A stretch of DNA of 26,542 nt from CAZBUH01 sp964495095 (GTDB taxonomy: Bacteria; Bacillota; Clostridia; Oscillospirales; Oscillospiraceae): assembly GCA_964495095.1 (NCBI GenBank), contig CAZBUH010000017.1, forward strand, positions 1 to 26,542, written 5' to 3'. Positions within the stretch are counted from its first letter, which is position 1. Each line of letters opens with the position of its first letter. Both the position numbers and the translations under genes were made by a program. The notes beneath the pieces were generated by a model. It did not search any database. It worked only from the letters and a program-made list of their open reading frames with translations, and was not told where the DNA came from. Positions 1-7,421 of the stretch are shown one piece after another.

Positions 1-24
1 AGCAAAAAGCTGGGCTATGAATGA
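1..24 (+). CDS. Possible 3' end of a gene entering from the left (partial)
   Basis: Frame 1 reads seven sense codons (S-K-K-L-G-Y-E) and then TGA at 22-24. About 35 bases later comes a strong rightward terminator at 59-99, which is what one expects just after a plus-strand gene. The other two forward frames also stop soon (TAA at 32-34 and TGA at 18-20), so the frame choice rests only on plausible composition. Seven residues are too few to name a product. Confidence 0.25.
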   Translation, partial: SKKLGYE

Positions 25-58
25 ATTGATTTAATTTTGTAGAATATATCTGGAAACT

Positions 59-99
59 GCTCGTCCGAATTAGATTAGAAATTCGGCGAGCGGTTTTTT
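59..99 (+). terminator. Rho-independent terminator, rightward
   Basis: The left arm GCTCG-CCGAATT (59-63 and 65-71, with T64 bulged) pairs with AATTCGG-CGAGC (80-91) across an 8-base loop. A run of six T follows at 94-99. The geometry is classical for the plus strand and implies a plus-strand gene ending just to the left. Confidence 0.85.
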
Positions 100-418
100 A
101 TAACAGTGTCCCAAATGCAGAGGGGCGATAAAAGGCTGCGATATTTAAGCATACATAACTTCCCCCGAAAAGCCCAAATAATTACTTATAATCTCATTTA
201 TATAATTATCCGTCATTAAACTTATGCTTTAAATAAGAGCAGGACCAATTCATTTTTAAATTTTTAATTTGAAAGGTCCTGCTCTGTTTTATGCCTCTAT
301 GCTGATTTTAGTCAAGAGTTACCGTTATGGCCCCTGCTGTGCAAATTCCCTCTGCCGCTCCCGAAAAAGCTCTCCGCACCGTCAGGAAACGCCCCCTTCC
401 TTCCCCGCAAAACAGCAA
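100..418. other. Intergenic stretch without a supported gene
   Basis: About 320 bases lie between the rightward terminator and the terminator of the leftward operon. The first half is AT-rich. The only clear structure is the long-loop inverted repeat at 236-285. Short open frames here have no ribosome site and no recognisable protein features. I see no tRNA, small-RNA family or promoter with good spacing. Confidence 0.6.
236..285. repeat. Inverted repeat with an AT-rich 28-base loop, terminator-like
   Basis: AGAGCAGGACC (236-246) pairs perfectly with GGTCCTGCTCT (275-285), and GTTTTA follows on the plus strand. The 28-base loop is almost all A and T. It could be a second terminator, a remnant of a small mobile repeat, or a processed RNA. 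No gene points at it directly. Confidence 0.55.
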
Positions 419-454
419 AAACCGCCCCCGCTGCATAAGCAGCGGGGGCGGTTT
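419..454 (-). terminator. Terminator of the recJ-to-zinc-ribbon operon
   Basis: A perfect 16-bp stem is formed by AAACCGCCCCCGCTGC at 419-434 and its complement at 439-454, around a 4-base loop. On the minus strand the stem ends in GGTTTTTGCTGTTTT. It lies directly downstream of the last gene of the leftward operon (stop at 461). Confidence 0.85.
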
Positions 455-460
455 CTCTTT

Positions 461-853
461 TTATGTTTTCTTTTCAAATTTTGCCGAGCACTTGGGGCAG
501 GTGATGCTTATCCTTCCCTTTCCCTTAGGCACCCGGAGGGTGTTCCCGCAGCCGGGGCACCGGAAGTAACGGTGGGTTTTGGAATCCTTTATGCGCCGCC
601 AGCGGTTTTTAAACCAGCTCTGCACAGGACCCCAGAAGCGAAGGAAAACATCGTTTTCGTGCTGCCGTTTATAGATATTCCTGGACAGGAATCGAAACAG
701 CGCGTATACCACAAATATCCACGCTATAATCGATAAAAAGCCCAGCCCGGTTATGGACGCTATAAGATTTACAATTATAGACGCTATAAACAGCCCGATG
801 AACAGTTGGTCCGGACCGTACCTGCCGGACATAAAATTGCGGAGAAAATTCAT
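461..853 (-). CDS. Small membrane protein with C-terminal zinc ribbon
   Basis: This 130-residue protein has no named function. Two hydrophobic segments (about residues 17-33 and 36-56) should anchor it in the membrane. A basic linker follows, then a C-terminal zinc ribbon with CPGC at 99-102 and CPKC at 119-122, a typical four-cysteine metal site. The ATG at 853 is preceded by GGAG at 8-base spacing. It is the last gene of the leftward operon, 52 bases after the Mrp ATPase, and is followed by a strong terminator. Zinc-ribbon membrane proteins of this type are common in Clostridia and mostly uncharacterised. Association with the neighbouring Fe-S carrier gene is only positional. Confidence 0.8.
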   Translation of the reverse strand: MNFLRNFMSGRYGPDQLFIGLFIASIIVNLIASITGLGFLSIIAWIFVVYALFRFLSRNIYKRQHENDVFLRFWGPVQSWFKNRWRRIKDSKTHRYFRCPGCGNTLRVPKGKGRISITCPKCSAKFEKKT

Positions 854-905
854 TATGTCAACTCCAAATCGCCGTTTTTACCTACTATACACCCGGATTG
901 TAAAC

Positions 906-1727
906 TCACTTTAAAATTTCCCTTACAGCCTCGTCCACATACTGGTTTTCATAGCTCTCCAACGTTCCTGCGTCGCAGGCGGCCGCAATGGCCGGATCGA
1001 CAGGCAGTCTGGCCAGCACCTTTATGCCGTGCTCTGAGGCCGCCTTCTCCACCTTGCTCTCGCCGAAAACGTATATCTCCCTGCCGCAGTCGGGGCATTT
1101 CACAAAGCTGTAGTTCTCGATTATCCCCACGATGGGGATGTTCATAAGCTTGGCCATATTCACGGCTTTCGCCACTATCATGGAGACAAGGTCCTGAGGC
1201 GAAGTTACCACAATGATGCCGTCCACCGGCAGTGACTGGAAAACCGTCAGCGGCACATCGCCGGTTCCGGGAGGCATGTCAACGAACATATAGTCCACGT
1301 GTCCCCAGGCCACGTCTGTCCAGAACTGGGTCACGACACCGGCTATTACCGGCCCGCGCCACAGCACCGGGTCGGTTTCCTTCTCTGTCAGCAGGTTTAT
1401 GGACATGAGCTTAACGCCGCCCTTTGACTCTGCGGGCAGGATGCCCGCCTCGCTGCCCTGGGCCTTCTCATGTACCCCGAATATCTGTGGGATAGATGGG
1501 CCTGTAATATCCGCGTCCAAAATTGCCGTGCTCCTGCCGGTTTTTGCCACCGCCGCCGCCATCAGGGACGTGACCAGGCTCTTTCCGACTCCTCCCTTGC
1601 CGCTTACCACGGCATAGACCTTGCCGACGCTTGAAAAGCCGTTGAGCTTCGCTCTGAGGTTCTGTTCCGCAGTCCTTTCAGAGCAGCTCGAGCCGCAGCT
1701 GCTGCAATCATGTGTGCAATCCGCCAT
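906..1727 (-). CDS. Mrp/NBP35 family P-loop ATPase (Fe-S carrier)
   Basis: This 273-residue cytoplasmic protein belongs to the Mrp/ApbC/NBP35 family, which binds and transfers Fe-S clusters to target enzymes using ATP. The deviant Walker A motif SGKGGVGKS is at residues 42-50 and DMPPGTGD is at 150-157. The CPDC pair (C211, C214) matches the conserved dimer-bridging cysteine motif. The N-terminus carries an extra cysteine cluster (C4, C8, C11, C15) of the kind seen in NBP35-type proteins, which may hold a second cluster. AAAGGAG precedes the ATG by about 10 bases. The gene is 21 bases downstream of the kinase gene in the leftward operon. The radical-SAM enzyme HemZ in the same operon would need a [4Fe-4S] cluster, which fits but does not prove a shared role. 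Confidence 0.9.
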   Translation of the reverse strand: MADCTHDCSSCGSSCSERTAEQNLRAKLNGFSSVGKVYAVVSGKGGVGKSLVTSLMAAAVAKTGRSTAILDADITGPSIPQIFGVHEKAQGSEAGILPAESKGGVKLMSINLLTEKETDPVLWRGPVIAGVVTQFWTDVAWGHVDYMFVDMPPGTGDVPLTVFQSLPVDGIIVVTSPQDLVSMIVAKAVNMAKLMNIPIVGIIENYSFVKCPDCGREIYVFGESKVEKAASEHGIKVLARLPVDPAIAAACDAGTLESYENQYVDEAVREILK

Positions 1728-1748
1728 TTTTATATTCTCCTTTGCTTT

Positions 1749-2684
1749 TCAGTATTTATATACTCCGCCGCCTATAAACTCTCTGAGCAGCGAGTCAGGC
1801 TTTACATAGCTCTCGTCCAGCTCCCGGAAAAGCGACAGCGCCGGGATTATCTCGCTCAGCTCCGCCAGCCGTTCCGTCCCCGCCGGTATGTCCCGGAAAA
1901 GTGGCTCGGCAAAATGCTTTAAAACCGGCACCTCATATGGCAGCGACGAATCAAGCTGCATATCCGCCTTGTCCTTGAAGGGGTATATGTGCAGCTTTTC
2001 CCCCTCCAGCACGTTTGCCCAGAGCTTTATGGTAAAAAGGGCGTCGGAGCCGCGGAAATTGTTATCCCGCACCACCCTGCGCACAAGGCGCATCCATGTG
2101 CCGGAAAAGCACAGCCTGTTTTCATCCTCCACATTCGACTGGGCGCTTATATACAGCTTATACGCCTCCGGGTGGGTATCCGTTATGGAGTCGTTCAGTG
2201 CGTGTATTCCCTCGAATATGGCTATTTCGTCCTTTTTGAGCTTAAGGGGCGTAAATGTGCTGGCGCTCCTTTTCTGCCGGGCAAACATAAAGTGCGGGAT
2301 ATGTATCTCCTCGCCTCTTGCCAGCATGGAGAAGTGCTCGTTCAAAAGCTCCATGTCAACGCAGTCCGGGGACTCGTAGTCGTACTCCCCGGTGGCCGTT
2401 CTCGGCGATGTCTCGGGATTTATGTCCTTAAAGTAATTATCCATGGATATGGTGTGGGAGTTGATCCCCCGGCGTTCCAGCTCCTCCTCCACCTTTTTGG
2501 CGGTGGTGGTCTTGCCGCTGCCGGAGGGGCCCGACAAAAGCACCACGGGGCTTACAGGTAGGCGCTGGGATATGCTGTCCGCCGCGGCGATTATCTTGTC
2601 CCGGTATTCGGCGTCGCTCTCGGCCACAAAAGCCTCGGGATCGCACAATACCCTGTTGTTTATTTCAGAAAGACTGTATGCCAT
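1749..2684 (-). CDS. Uridine kinase-like nucleoside kinase (short form)
   Basis: This 311-residue P-loop kinase of the uridine kinase/phosphoribulokinase superfamily would phosphorylate a nucleoside with ATP or GTP in the cytosol. The Walker A motif GPSGSGKTT lies at residues 52-60 and is followed by an SMDNYFKD segment typical of uridine kinases. Many clostridial relatives are about 550 residues and carry an N-terminal TGS-like domain. Here only some 45 residues precede the P-loop, so this is the short form. The ATG at 2684 has AGGAG seven bases upstream and lies inside the end of hemZ, overlapping it by 20 bases, which suggests translational coupling. The true substrate cannot be told from the sequence. 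Confidence 0.85.
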   Translation of the reverse strand: MAYSLSEINNRVLCDPEAFVAESDAEYRDKIIAAADSISQRLPVSPVVLLSGPSGSGKTTTAKKVEEELERRGINSHTISMDNYFKDINPETSPRTATGEYDYESPDCVDMELLNEHFSMLARGEEIHIPHFMFARQKRSASTFTPLKLKKDEIAIFEGIHALNDSITDTHPEAYKLYISAQSNVEDENRLCFSGTWMRLVRRVVRDNNFRGSDALFTIKLWANVLEGEKLHIYPFKDKADMQLDSSLPYEVPVLKHFAEPLFRDIPAGTERLAELSEIIPALSLFRELDESYVKPDSLLREFIGGGVYKY

Positions 2685-4149
2685 TATAAAACTCCTGTAT
2701 ATACCGTTTTTCCTCTATGTTATGTTCTATTCCCTCAATATATTCCTTCGGATATTTCTGGTTGAACATCCTCTCTATCTTCCCGCTGCCTGGACGGATG
2801 AGCTTTGTGGCCCCGCCTCCGCCCAGAGCTATAACGGAGTGTAGCTCCTCCATCATTACCACGTTGTATATGTTTTCAAACCCCGGCAGGCACCAGCCCA
2901 CGTTCTCAAAGCCCCCGGACATGTATTTCTGCCTGTAAAGGTAATATGGCAGATACCCGGCCGCCGTAAGCTCCAACGCCGCGGCGTCCAGCATTTTCGC
3001 CGTCTCCTCTTCCGGAGGCAGCTCGGTGCCGTTTACCGTTATTCCTGAGCCCTTTTTCAGGGCCAGCGTGTGTACCGTTATGTTCTCCGGCCTCAGCGAA
3101 AGCACTCTTTCCAGCGTGCCCTGAAAGCCCCGGGCAGTGTCCGTGGGCAGCCCGGCTATAAGGTCCATGTTCACCGCCGGGATTCCCGCCGCCCTGGCAA
3201 GCCCCAGGGCCCGCTCTATATCCTCCGCCGTGTGTTTCCGGCCTATGGCCTCCAGTACGCTGTTTTCCATGGTCTGGGGATTTACGCTTATTCTCCCCAC
3301 CCCATGGTGTTTTATTACCTGCAGCTTTTCTGCTGTTATTGTGTCCGGTCTTCCCGCCTCAACGGTGTATTCTCTCAGGCCTGTAAGGTCAAAATTTTCT
3401 TCCAGGGCGCACATAAGCTCTTCAAGCTGCCGCGCCGACAAAGCGGTGGGCGTCCCGCCGCCCATGTATACGGTGACGGGTCTCACCCCCGCCGCCCGGA
3501 CTATTTTCCCCGTCTCCCTTATCTCCCGGAGCAGTGTCTCCATGAAAGGCCCAATAAGGGACATGGACTTCTCCACGCTCTGGCTCACAAAGCTGCAATA
3601 GGCGCAGCGAGTTGGGCAGAAGGGTATGCCGATGTAGAGCGATACGTCCCGGGGTGAAAAGCTTCTTTTTATCTTAAGGGAGGTCTCCGCCGCCCTGACG
3701 CACAGCCCGGCCCGCTGGGGGGAGACGTAAAATTCCCGCTCCAGCTCGCGGGCCGCCCCGTCGGGCGTCATGCCCTGCTCAAGATATCTCTCAGCCAGCT
3801 TTCCGGGCCGCACCCCAGTGAGCGCTCCCCAGACAGGCGCGCGGCCAAGATATTCCACTGCGGCTCTGTAAAAGGAGAGCTTTACAATTCGCTGCAAAAG
3901 CCGCTTTTTGACTGTCTCCCCGTCCAGCTCCTTTTCAGCCGCCTCGGCGCTGCCGTGATACACCGCCCCATCCCTGCAAAGTTCTGTTCCGGCCCTGTAT
4001 ATATCCCCGTCCTTTTCAAGGGAGATGACCGCCCGGTTGTCCCCCGGCCCGTCCTCTCCCGGGTACTCGGCCTTTTCACCCGGAAACAGGGTAAAGAGCA
4101 TCTGCTCCGCGGCATATTTAAAATCGTGATTTTTTAGGAAGAGCTTCAT
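2665..4149 (-). CDS. hemZ: HemZ-type radical SAM protein (coproporphyrinogen dehydrogenase-like)
   Basis: This 494-residue protein is close in size to Bacillus HemZ. The radical-SAM cysteines are C178, C182 and C185 in FCPTRCAYCSF, followed by the GGGTPTAL motif that contacts S-adenosylmethionine. The segment LTGVRPGKL (about 110-118) before the core is typical of HemZ rather than HemN. The annotated family reaction is oxygen-independent oxidation of coproporphyrinogen III to protoporphyrinogen, but HemZ-like proteins are frequent in Clostridia and the in vivo role is not firmly settled. The start ATG overlaps the stop of the upstream MBL gene by ATGA, so translation is coupled and the ribosome site is weak. 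No other heme genes are in view. Confidence 0.87.
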   Translation of the reverse strand: MKLFLKNHDFKYAAEQMLFTLFPGEKAEYPGEDGPGDNRAVISLEKDGDIYRAGTELCRDGAVYHGSAEAAEKELDGETVKKRLLQRIVKLSFYRAAVEYLGRAPVWGALTGVRPGKLAERYLEQGMTPDGAARELEREFYVSPQRAGLCVRAAETSLKIKRSFSPRDVSLYIGIPFCPTRCAYCSFVSQSVEKSMSLIGPFMETLLREIRETGKIVRAAGVRPVTVYMGGGTPTALSARQLEELMCALEENFDLTGLREYTVEAGRPDTITAEKLQVIKHHGVGRISVNPQTMENSVLEAIGRKHTAEDIERALGLARAAGIPAVNMDLIAGLPTDTARGFQGTLERVLSLRPENITVHTLALKKGSGITVNGTELPPEEETAKMLDAAALELTAAGYLPYYLYRQKYMSGGFENVGWCLPGFENIYNVVMMEELHSVIALGGGGATKLIRPGSGKIERMFNQKYPKEYIEGIEHNIEEKRYIQEFYNGIQSF

Positions 4150-4763
4150 TTTAACTCGTCCAGTGCGTAACGGATGTAGTAATTGAAGCGCCGCTCCTTA
4201 TCCAGCGTGGTGGTGTCCGCGTGGCCCGGGTATACCTCGAAATCCCCCTCAAGGCTGCTGAGCTTCTTAAGGGACTGTAGGAGCTTTTTCATCTCGCCCC
4301 CCGGCAGATCCGTCCTGCCGCAGCTGTCGCGGAAAAGCGTATCGCCCGTAAAAAGGGCGTCCTCGCACTTTAATGTGACGGAGCCGGCGGAGTGTCCCGG
4401 CGTCTCTATTACCTGGAATTCAAGACCGCCCACCTTTACGGTGTCGCCCTCCCCGTAGTATTTCGTATATTCCGGCGCCCTGTACTTGTACGGGTTTTCC
4501 GGCCCCGAGGCGTAAGCGTCCCGGGCGTTTATATAGACCGGCGCGCCGGTGCTCTCATGGACCTCCTCCACCGCCATGGTGTGGTCAAAATGGCCGTGGG
4601 TAAGGAGAATAGCCCCAACCTTCAGCTTATTGCTCTCCACATAGTCCATTATCACGTTTGACTCCGCCCCAGGGTCTATCACGGCGCACTCCAGCGTGTT
4701 CTCGTCTGTAACTATATAGCAGTTTGTCTCTATCTCCCCAAGCTGGAAGTTTTTTATAAGCAT
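4146..4763 (-). CDS. MBL-fold metallo-hydrolase (glyoxalase II-like)
   Basis: This 205-residue hydrolase has a metallo-beta-lactamase fold. The metal motif THGHFDH is at residues 55-61. GHSAGSV, the GDTLF segment and the late YPGHADTT histidine supply the remaining ligands of a two-metal site. Such proteins are often labelled hydroxyacylglutathione hydrolase, but the natural thioester or ester substrate is unknown in Clostridia. I place the start at 4763 because AAAGGA sits 8 bases upstream and the protein then begins MLIKNFQLG as family members do. A longer frame to 4796 would run into dtd. It lies between dtd (13-base gap) and hemZ (ATGA overlap), a conserved clostridial order. Confidence 0.88.
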   Translation of the reverse strand: MLIKNFQLGEIETNCYIVTDENTLECAVIDPGAESNVIMDYVESNKLKVGAILLTHGHFDHTMAVEEVHESTGAPVYINARDAYASGPENPYKYRAPEYTKYYGEGDTVKVGGLEFQVIETPGHSAGSVTLKCEDALFTGDTLFRDSCGRTDLPGGEMKKLLQSLKKLSSLEGDFEVYPGHADTTTLDKERRFNYYIRYALDELK

Positions 4764-4776
4764 ATGCCCCATCCTT

Positions 4777-5223
4777 TCAAAGCGTTTCAGTGTCAAGTAT
4801 GATTGTTACAGGCCCGTCGTTTACAGAGGCCACCTTCATGTCAGCGCCGAACTTCCCCGTCTCCGTGTGAAAGCCCTTTTCCCGGCATTTCTCCACAAAA
4901 AGCTCATACAGTGGTTTCGCCGTCTCCGGCCTGGCGGCGCTTAAAAATTCCGGCCGCCTTCCTCTGCGGCAGTTTCCGTAAAGGGTAAACTGGGATATCA
5001 CCAGCAGCGAGCCGCCCACATCCTGAAGGGAGCGGTTCATTTTCCCATTTTCATCCTCAAACACCCTGAGCCCCGTTATCTTGTCGGCCAGAAGGCACGC
5101 CTCCCGCTCCGTGTCGCCGGTCTTTACCCCCAGCAGCACCAGAAAACCTGTTTCCGTCTTTCCGCAGGTTCTTCCGTCTGTCTCCACCGAGGCGGAGGAG
5201 ACTCTTGTAACAACGGCCCTCAA
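4777..5223 (-). CDS. dtd: D-aminoacyl-tRNA deacylase
   Basis: This enzyme removes D-amino acids wrongly attached to tRNA, keeping translation homochiral. From the TTG at 5223 the product is 148 residues, the usual family length, and starts M-RAVVTRVSSASV as DTD proteins do. SQFTLYGNCRRGRRPEF carries the family signature, and the late NDGPVT contains the Gly-Pro motif that lines the chiral pocket. Longer starts at 5232 (GTG) or 5235 (TTG) are possible and would overlap rel. I prefer 5223 because GGTGG lies just upstream and the N-terminus fits the family. It follows the rel stop by one base, so translation is almost certainly coupled. Confidence 0.92.
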   Translation of the reverse strand: MRAVVTRVSSASVETDGRTCGKTETGFLVLLGVKTGDTEREACLLADKITGLRVFEDENGKMNRSLQDVGGSLLVISQFTLYGNCRRGRRPEFLSAARPETAKPLYELFVEKCREKGFHTETGKFGADMKVASVNDGPVTIILDTETL

Positions 5224-5224
5224 A

Positions 5225-7408
5225 TCAGCCACCAACTCTCTTCACGGATATGACGCTGCTTATGGTGGAGAGCTTGCCCATGGCCTCGCTCAGCTCCTTG
5301 CGCCCCGTCACCTCTATGGTGAGATATACCGAGGACACGCTGTCCCCCAAATCCCTGGCCGAAAGGGAGCGCACCTTCAGCTTCATGGCGGCCAGTACCG
5401 CCGCTATGTCCATAACAAGTCCGTCCCGCTCCCTGGCCGTCATTGTAAGGGAGGTCTCATACTTTTCGCCTGTGCCGGGCAGCCATTCCACATTTACCCA
5501 CCGTCCGGCGTCCTCCGGGTTCTGGACAGATTTAATGTAATTCTGGCAGTCCTTTCTGTGTACGGAAACGCCGTACCCCCTGGTAATAAATCCCCTTATC
5601 TTGTCCCCGGGCACCGGGGTGCAGCACTTGGAGAATTTTACAAGGCAGTTGGTAATTCCCTCCACGACCACGCCGCCGTTGGTGTTGTCCTTCGGTATTG
5701 TGGTGCGGACGGCGTTTTTGCCCTTCACTGCCTTCATTTCCGCCTTGCCGATACGGATAAGCTCGTCGCGTATGCGGTTTACCGCCTTGGCCGCCGTGAG
5801 GCCGCCGTAGCCGATTGCGGCGTACATATCGTCCAGCGCCGGGAACGACACCTTTTTCAGTATGGCCGGGAGCACATCCTCCCTTGTCATGGAGCTGAGC
5901 GGGATGCCGGCGCGTTTCATCTCGGCCTCAAAGGCCGTCCTGCCCGCGATAATATTCTCCTCCCGGCGCTCCTTTTTAAACCACATACGTATCTTGTTCC
6001 GCGCCTCTGTGGTTTTCACGATATTCATCCAGTCGCGGCTGGGGCCCTTGGAGGAATTGGAGGTTATGACCTCCACGATATCTCCCGTCTGCAATTCGTG
6101 GTTAAAGGGCACAATGCGCCCGTTTACAATTGCGCCTGTCATCCTGTTGCCCACGGCCGAGTGTATGCTGTACGCAAAATCTATGGGCGTCGCGCCTGCG
6201 GGCAGGTTTATAACGTCGCCCCGGGGCGTAAAAACAAACACCTCGTCGGCGAACATGTCTATTTTAAGCTCTTTTATAAAGTCCTGGGCGTCGGAGTCCT
6301 GCTGTGATTCCAGCAGCCGGCGCACCCAGGCGTACTTCTCCTCATCGGAGGTGCGCCCCTCCACGCCCTGCTTATATTTCCAGTGGGCGGCGACGCCGTA
6401 TTCCGCGGTGTGGTGCATCTCCCAAGTCCTTATCTGCACCTCAAAGGGTATGCCCTCGTTGCCTATTACCGTGGTATGGAGGCTCTGGTACATATTTGGC
6501 TTCGGCGTGCCGATATAGTCCTTGAAGCGCCCCGGTATAGGCTTGAACATATCGTGTATGTGGCCCAGCACATTATAGCAGTCGGCTATATCGTCCACGA
6601 TGACCCGGAAAGCGTAAAGGTCAAATATCTCCTTAAAATCCTTGTTCTGGCTGTACATTTTCCGGTAGATGCTGTATATGTGCTTTATTCTGCCGTAGAC
6701 GGTGCACTTTATCCCGTGCTCCTCCAGCCGTTTTGTTATCCGCTCCTGCATGGAGGCGAAAAATTCCTTATGCTCCGCCCCCCGCTTATTCAGCCCGTCC
6801 TCTATGGCCTTGTAGCCCACAGGGTCAAGGTACAGCAGCGACAGATCCTCCAGCTCCCATTTTATCTTCTGCATACCCAGCCGGTGTGCGATGGGAGCGT
6901 ATATCTCCATCGTCTCCGCGGCTTTTTCCCGCTGCTTTTCCGGGGACTGGTATTCCATAGTGCGCATATTGTGGAGCCGGTCGCCTATCTTTATCAGGAT
7001 AACGCGGATGTCCTTGGCCATCGCCATAAGCATCTTCCGCATGTTCTCCATCTGCTCTTCCTCGCGGCTGGTGTATTTTACACGGGTAAGCTTTGTGACG
7101 CCGTCCACAATAGTGGCCACGGATTCGCCGAATTTCGCCTTAATGTCGTCATACTCCACAGGCGTATCCTCAATGGTGTCGTGAAGCAGGGCGGCCACAA
7201 TTGAGTCCTCGTCAAGGCCCATCTCCGCTATTATCTCCGCCGCCGCTATAGGGTGGGTGATAAACATGGAGTTGTCCTTCCGGCGCTGGTCCCCGTGGGC
7301 GTCCCGGGCAAACTCAAAGGCCTCCCTGATCCGGGCCAGGTTTACCGATGGGTTATTCTCCTTTATCGTTTTTTCAAGCTGAGCGTATTTTTCTTCAACC
7401 TGTTCCAT
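5225..7408 (-). CDS. rel: Bifunctional (p)ppGpp synthetase/hydrolase, Rel/SpoT family
   Basis: This stringent-response enzyme makes and degrades (p)ppGpp. From the ATG at 7408 it is 727 residues, the standard long-RSH size. The N-terminal HD hydrolase domain keeps its histidine (about H52), the HDTIED pair (about 76-77) and D143 in GDRLHNMRT, so hydrolysis should be active. The synthetase domain has GRIKHIYSIYRKM, YIGTPKPNMYQSLHT and EVQIR. The RFKD loop is the basic variant associated with bifunctional enzymes rather than the acidic form of monofunctional RelA. TGS (about 392-452) and C-terminal ACT domains follow, for ribosome sensing. A GTG at 7417 is an alternative start, but GAGG is 8 bases before the ATG. 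It is second in the recJ operon. Confidence 0.95.
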   Translation of the reverse strand: MEQVEEKYAQLEKTIKENNPSVNLARIREAFEFARDAHGDQRRKDNSMFITHPIAAAEIIAEMGLDEDSIVAALLHDTIEDTPVEYDDIKAKFGESVATIVDGVTKLTRVKYTSREEEQMENMRKMLMAMAKDIRVILIKIGDRLHNMRTMEYQSPEKQREKAAETMEIYAPIAHRLGMQKIKWELEDLSLLYLDPVGYKAIEDGLNKRGAEHKEFFASMQERITKRLEEHGIKCTVYGRIKHIYSIYRKMYSQNKDFKEIFDLYAFRVIVDDIADCYNVLGHIHDMFKPIPGRFKDYIGTPKPNMYQSLHTTVIGNEGIPFEVQIRTWEMHHTAEYGVAAHWKYKQGVEGRTSDEEKYAWVRRLLESQQDSDAQDFIKELKIDMFADEVFVFTPRGDVINLPAGATPIDFAYSIHSAVGNRMTGAIVNGRIVPFNHELQTGDIVEVITSNSSKGPSRDWMNIVKTTEARNKIRMWFKKERREENIIAGRTAFEAEMKRAGIPLSSMTREDVLPAILKKVSFPALDDMYAAIGYGGLTAAKAVNRIRDELIRIGKAEMKAVKGKNAVRTTIPKDNTNGGVVVEGITNCLVKFSKCCTPVPGDKIRGFITRGYGVSVHRKDCQNYIKSVQNPEDAGRWVNVEWLPGTGEKYETSLTMTARERDGLVMDIAAVLAAMKLKVRSLSARDLGDSVSSVYLTIEVTGRKELSEAMGKLSTISSVISVKRVGG

Positions 7409-7421
7409 TATTTTCACCTCT

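Noticed and set aside
269..736. Plus-strand open frame across the operon terminator and zinc-ribbon gene
   Set aside because: It runs through a 16-bp terminator stem and antisense to a gene with clear Cys motifs; no ribosome site.
5081..6307. Long plus-strand open frame (408 codons) opposite dtd and rel
   Set aside because: It is antisense to two well-conserved genes, has no ribosome site and encodes a His/Gly/Arg-rich sequence typical of the mirror of a GC-rich coding strand.
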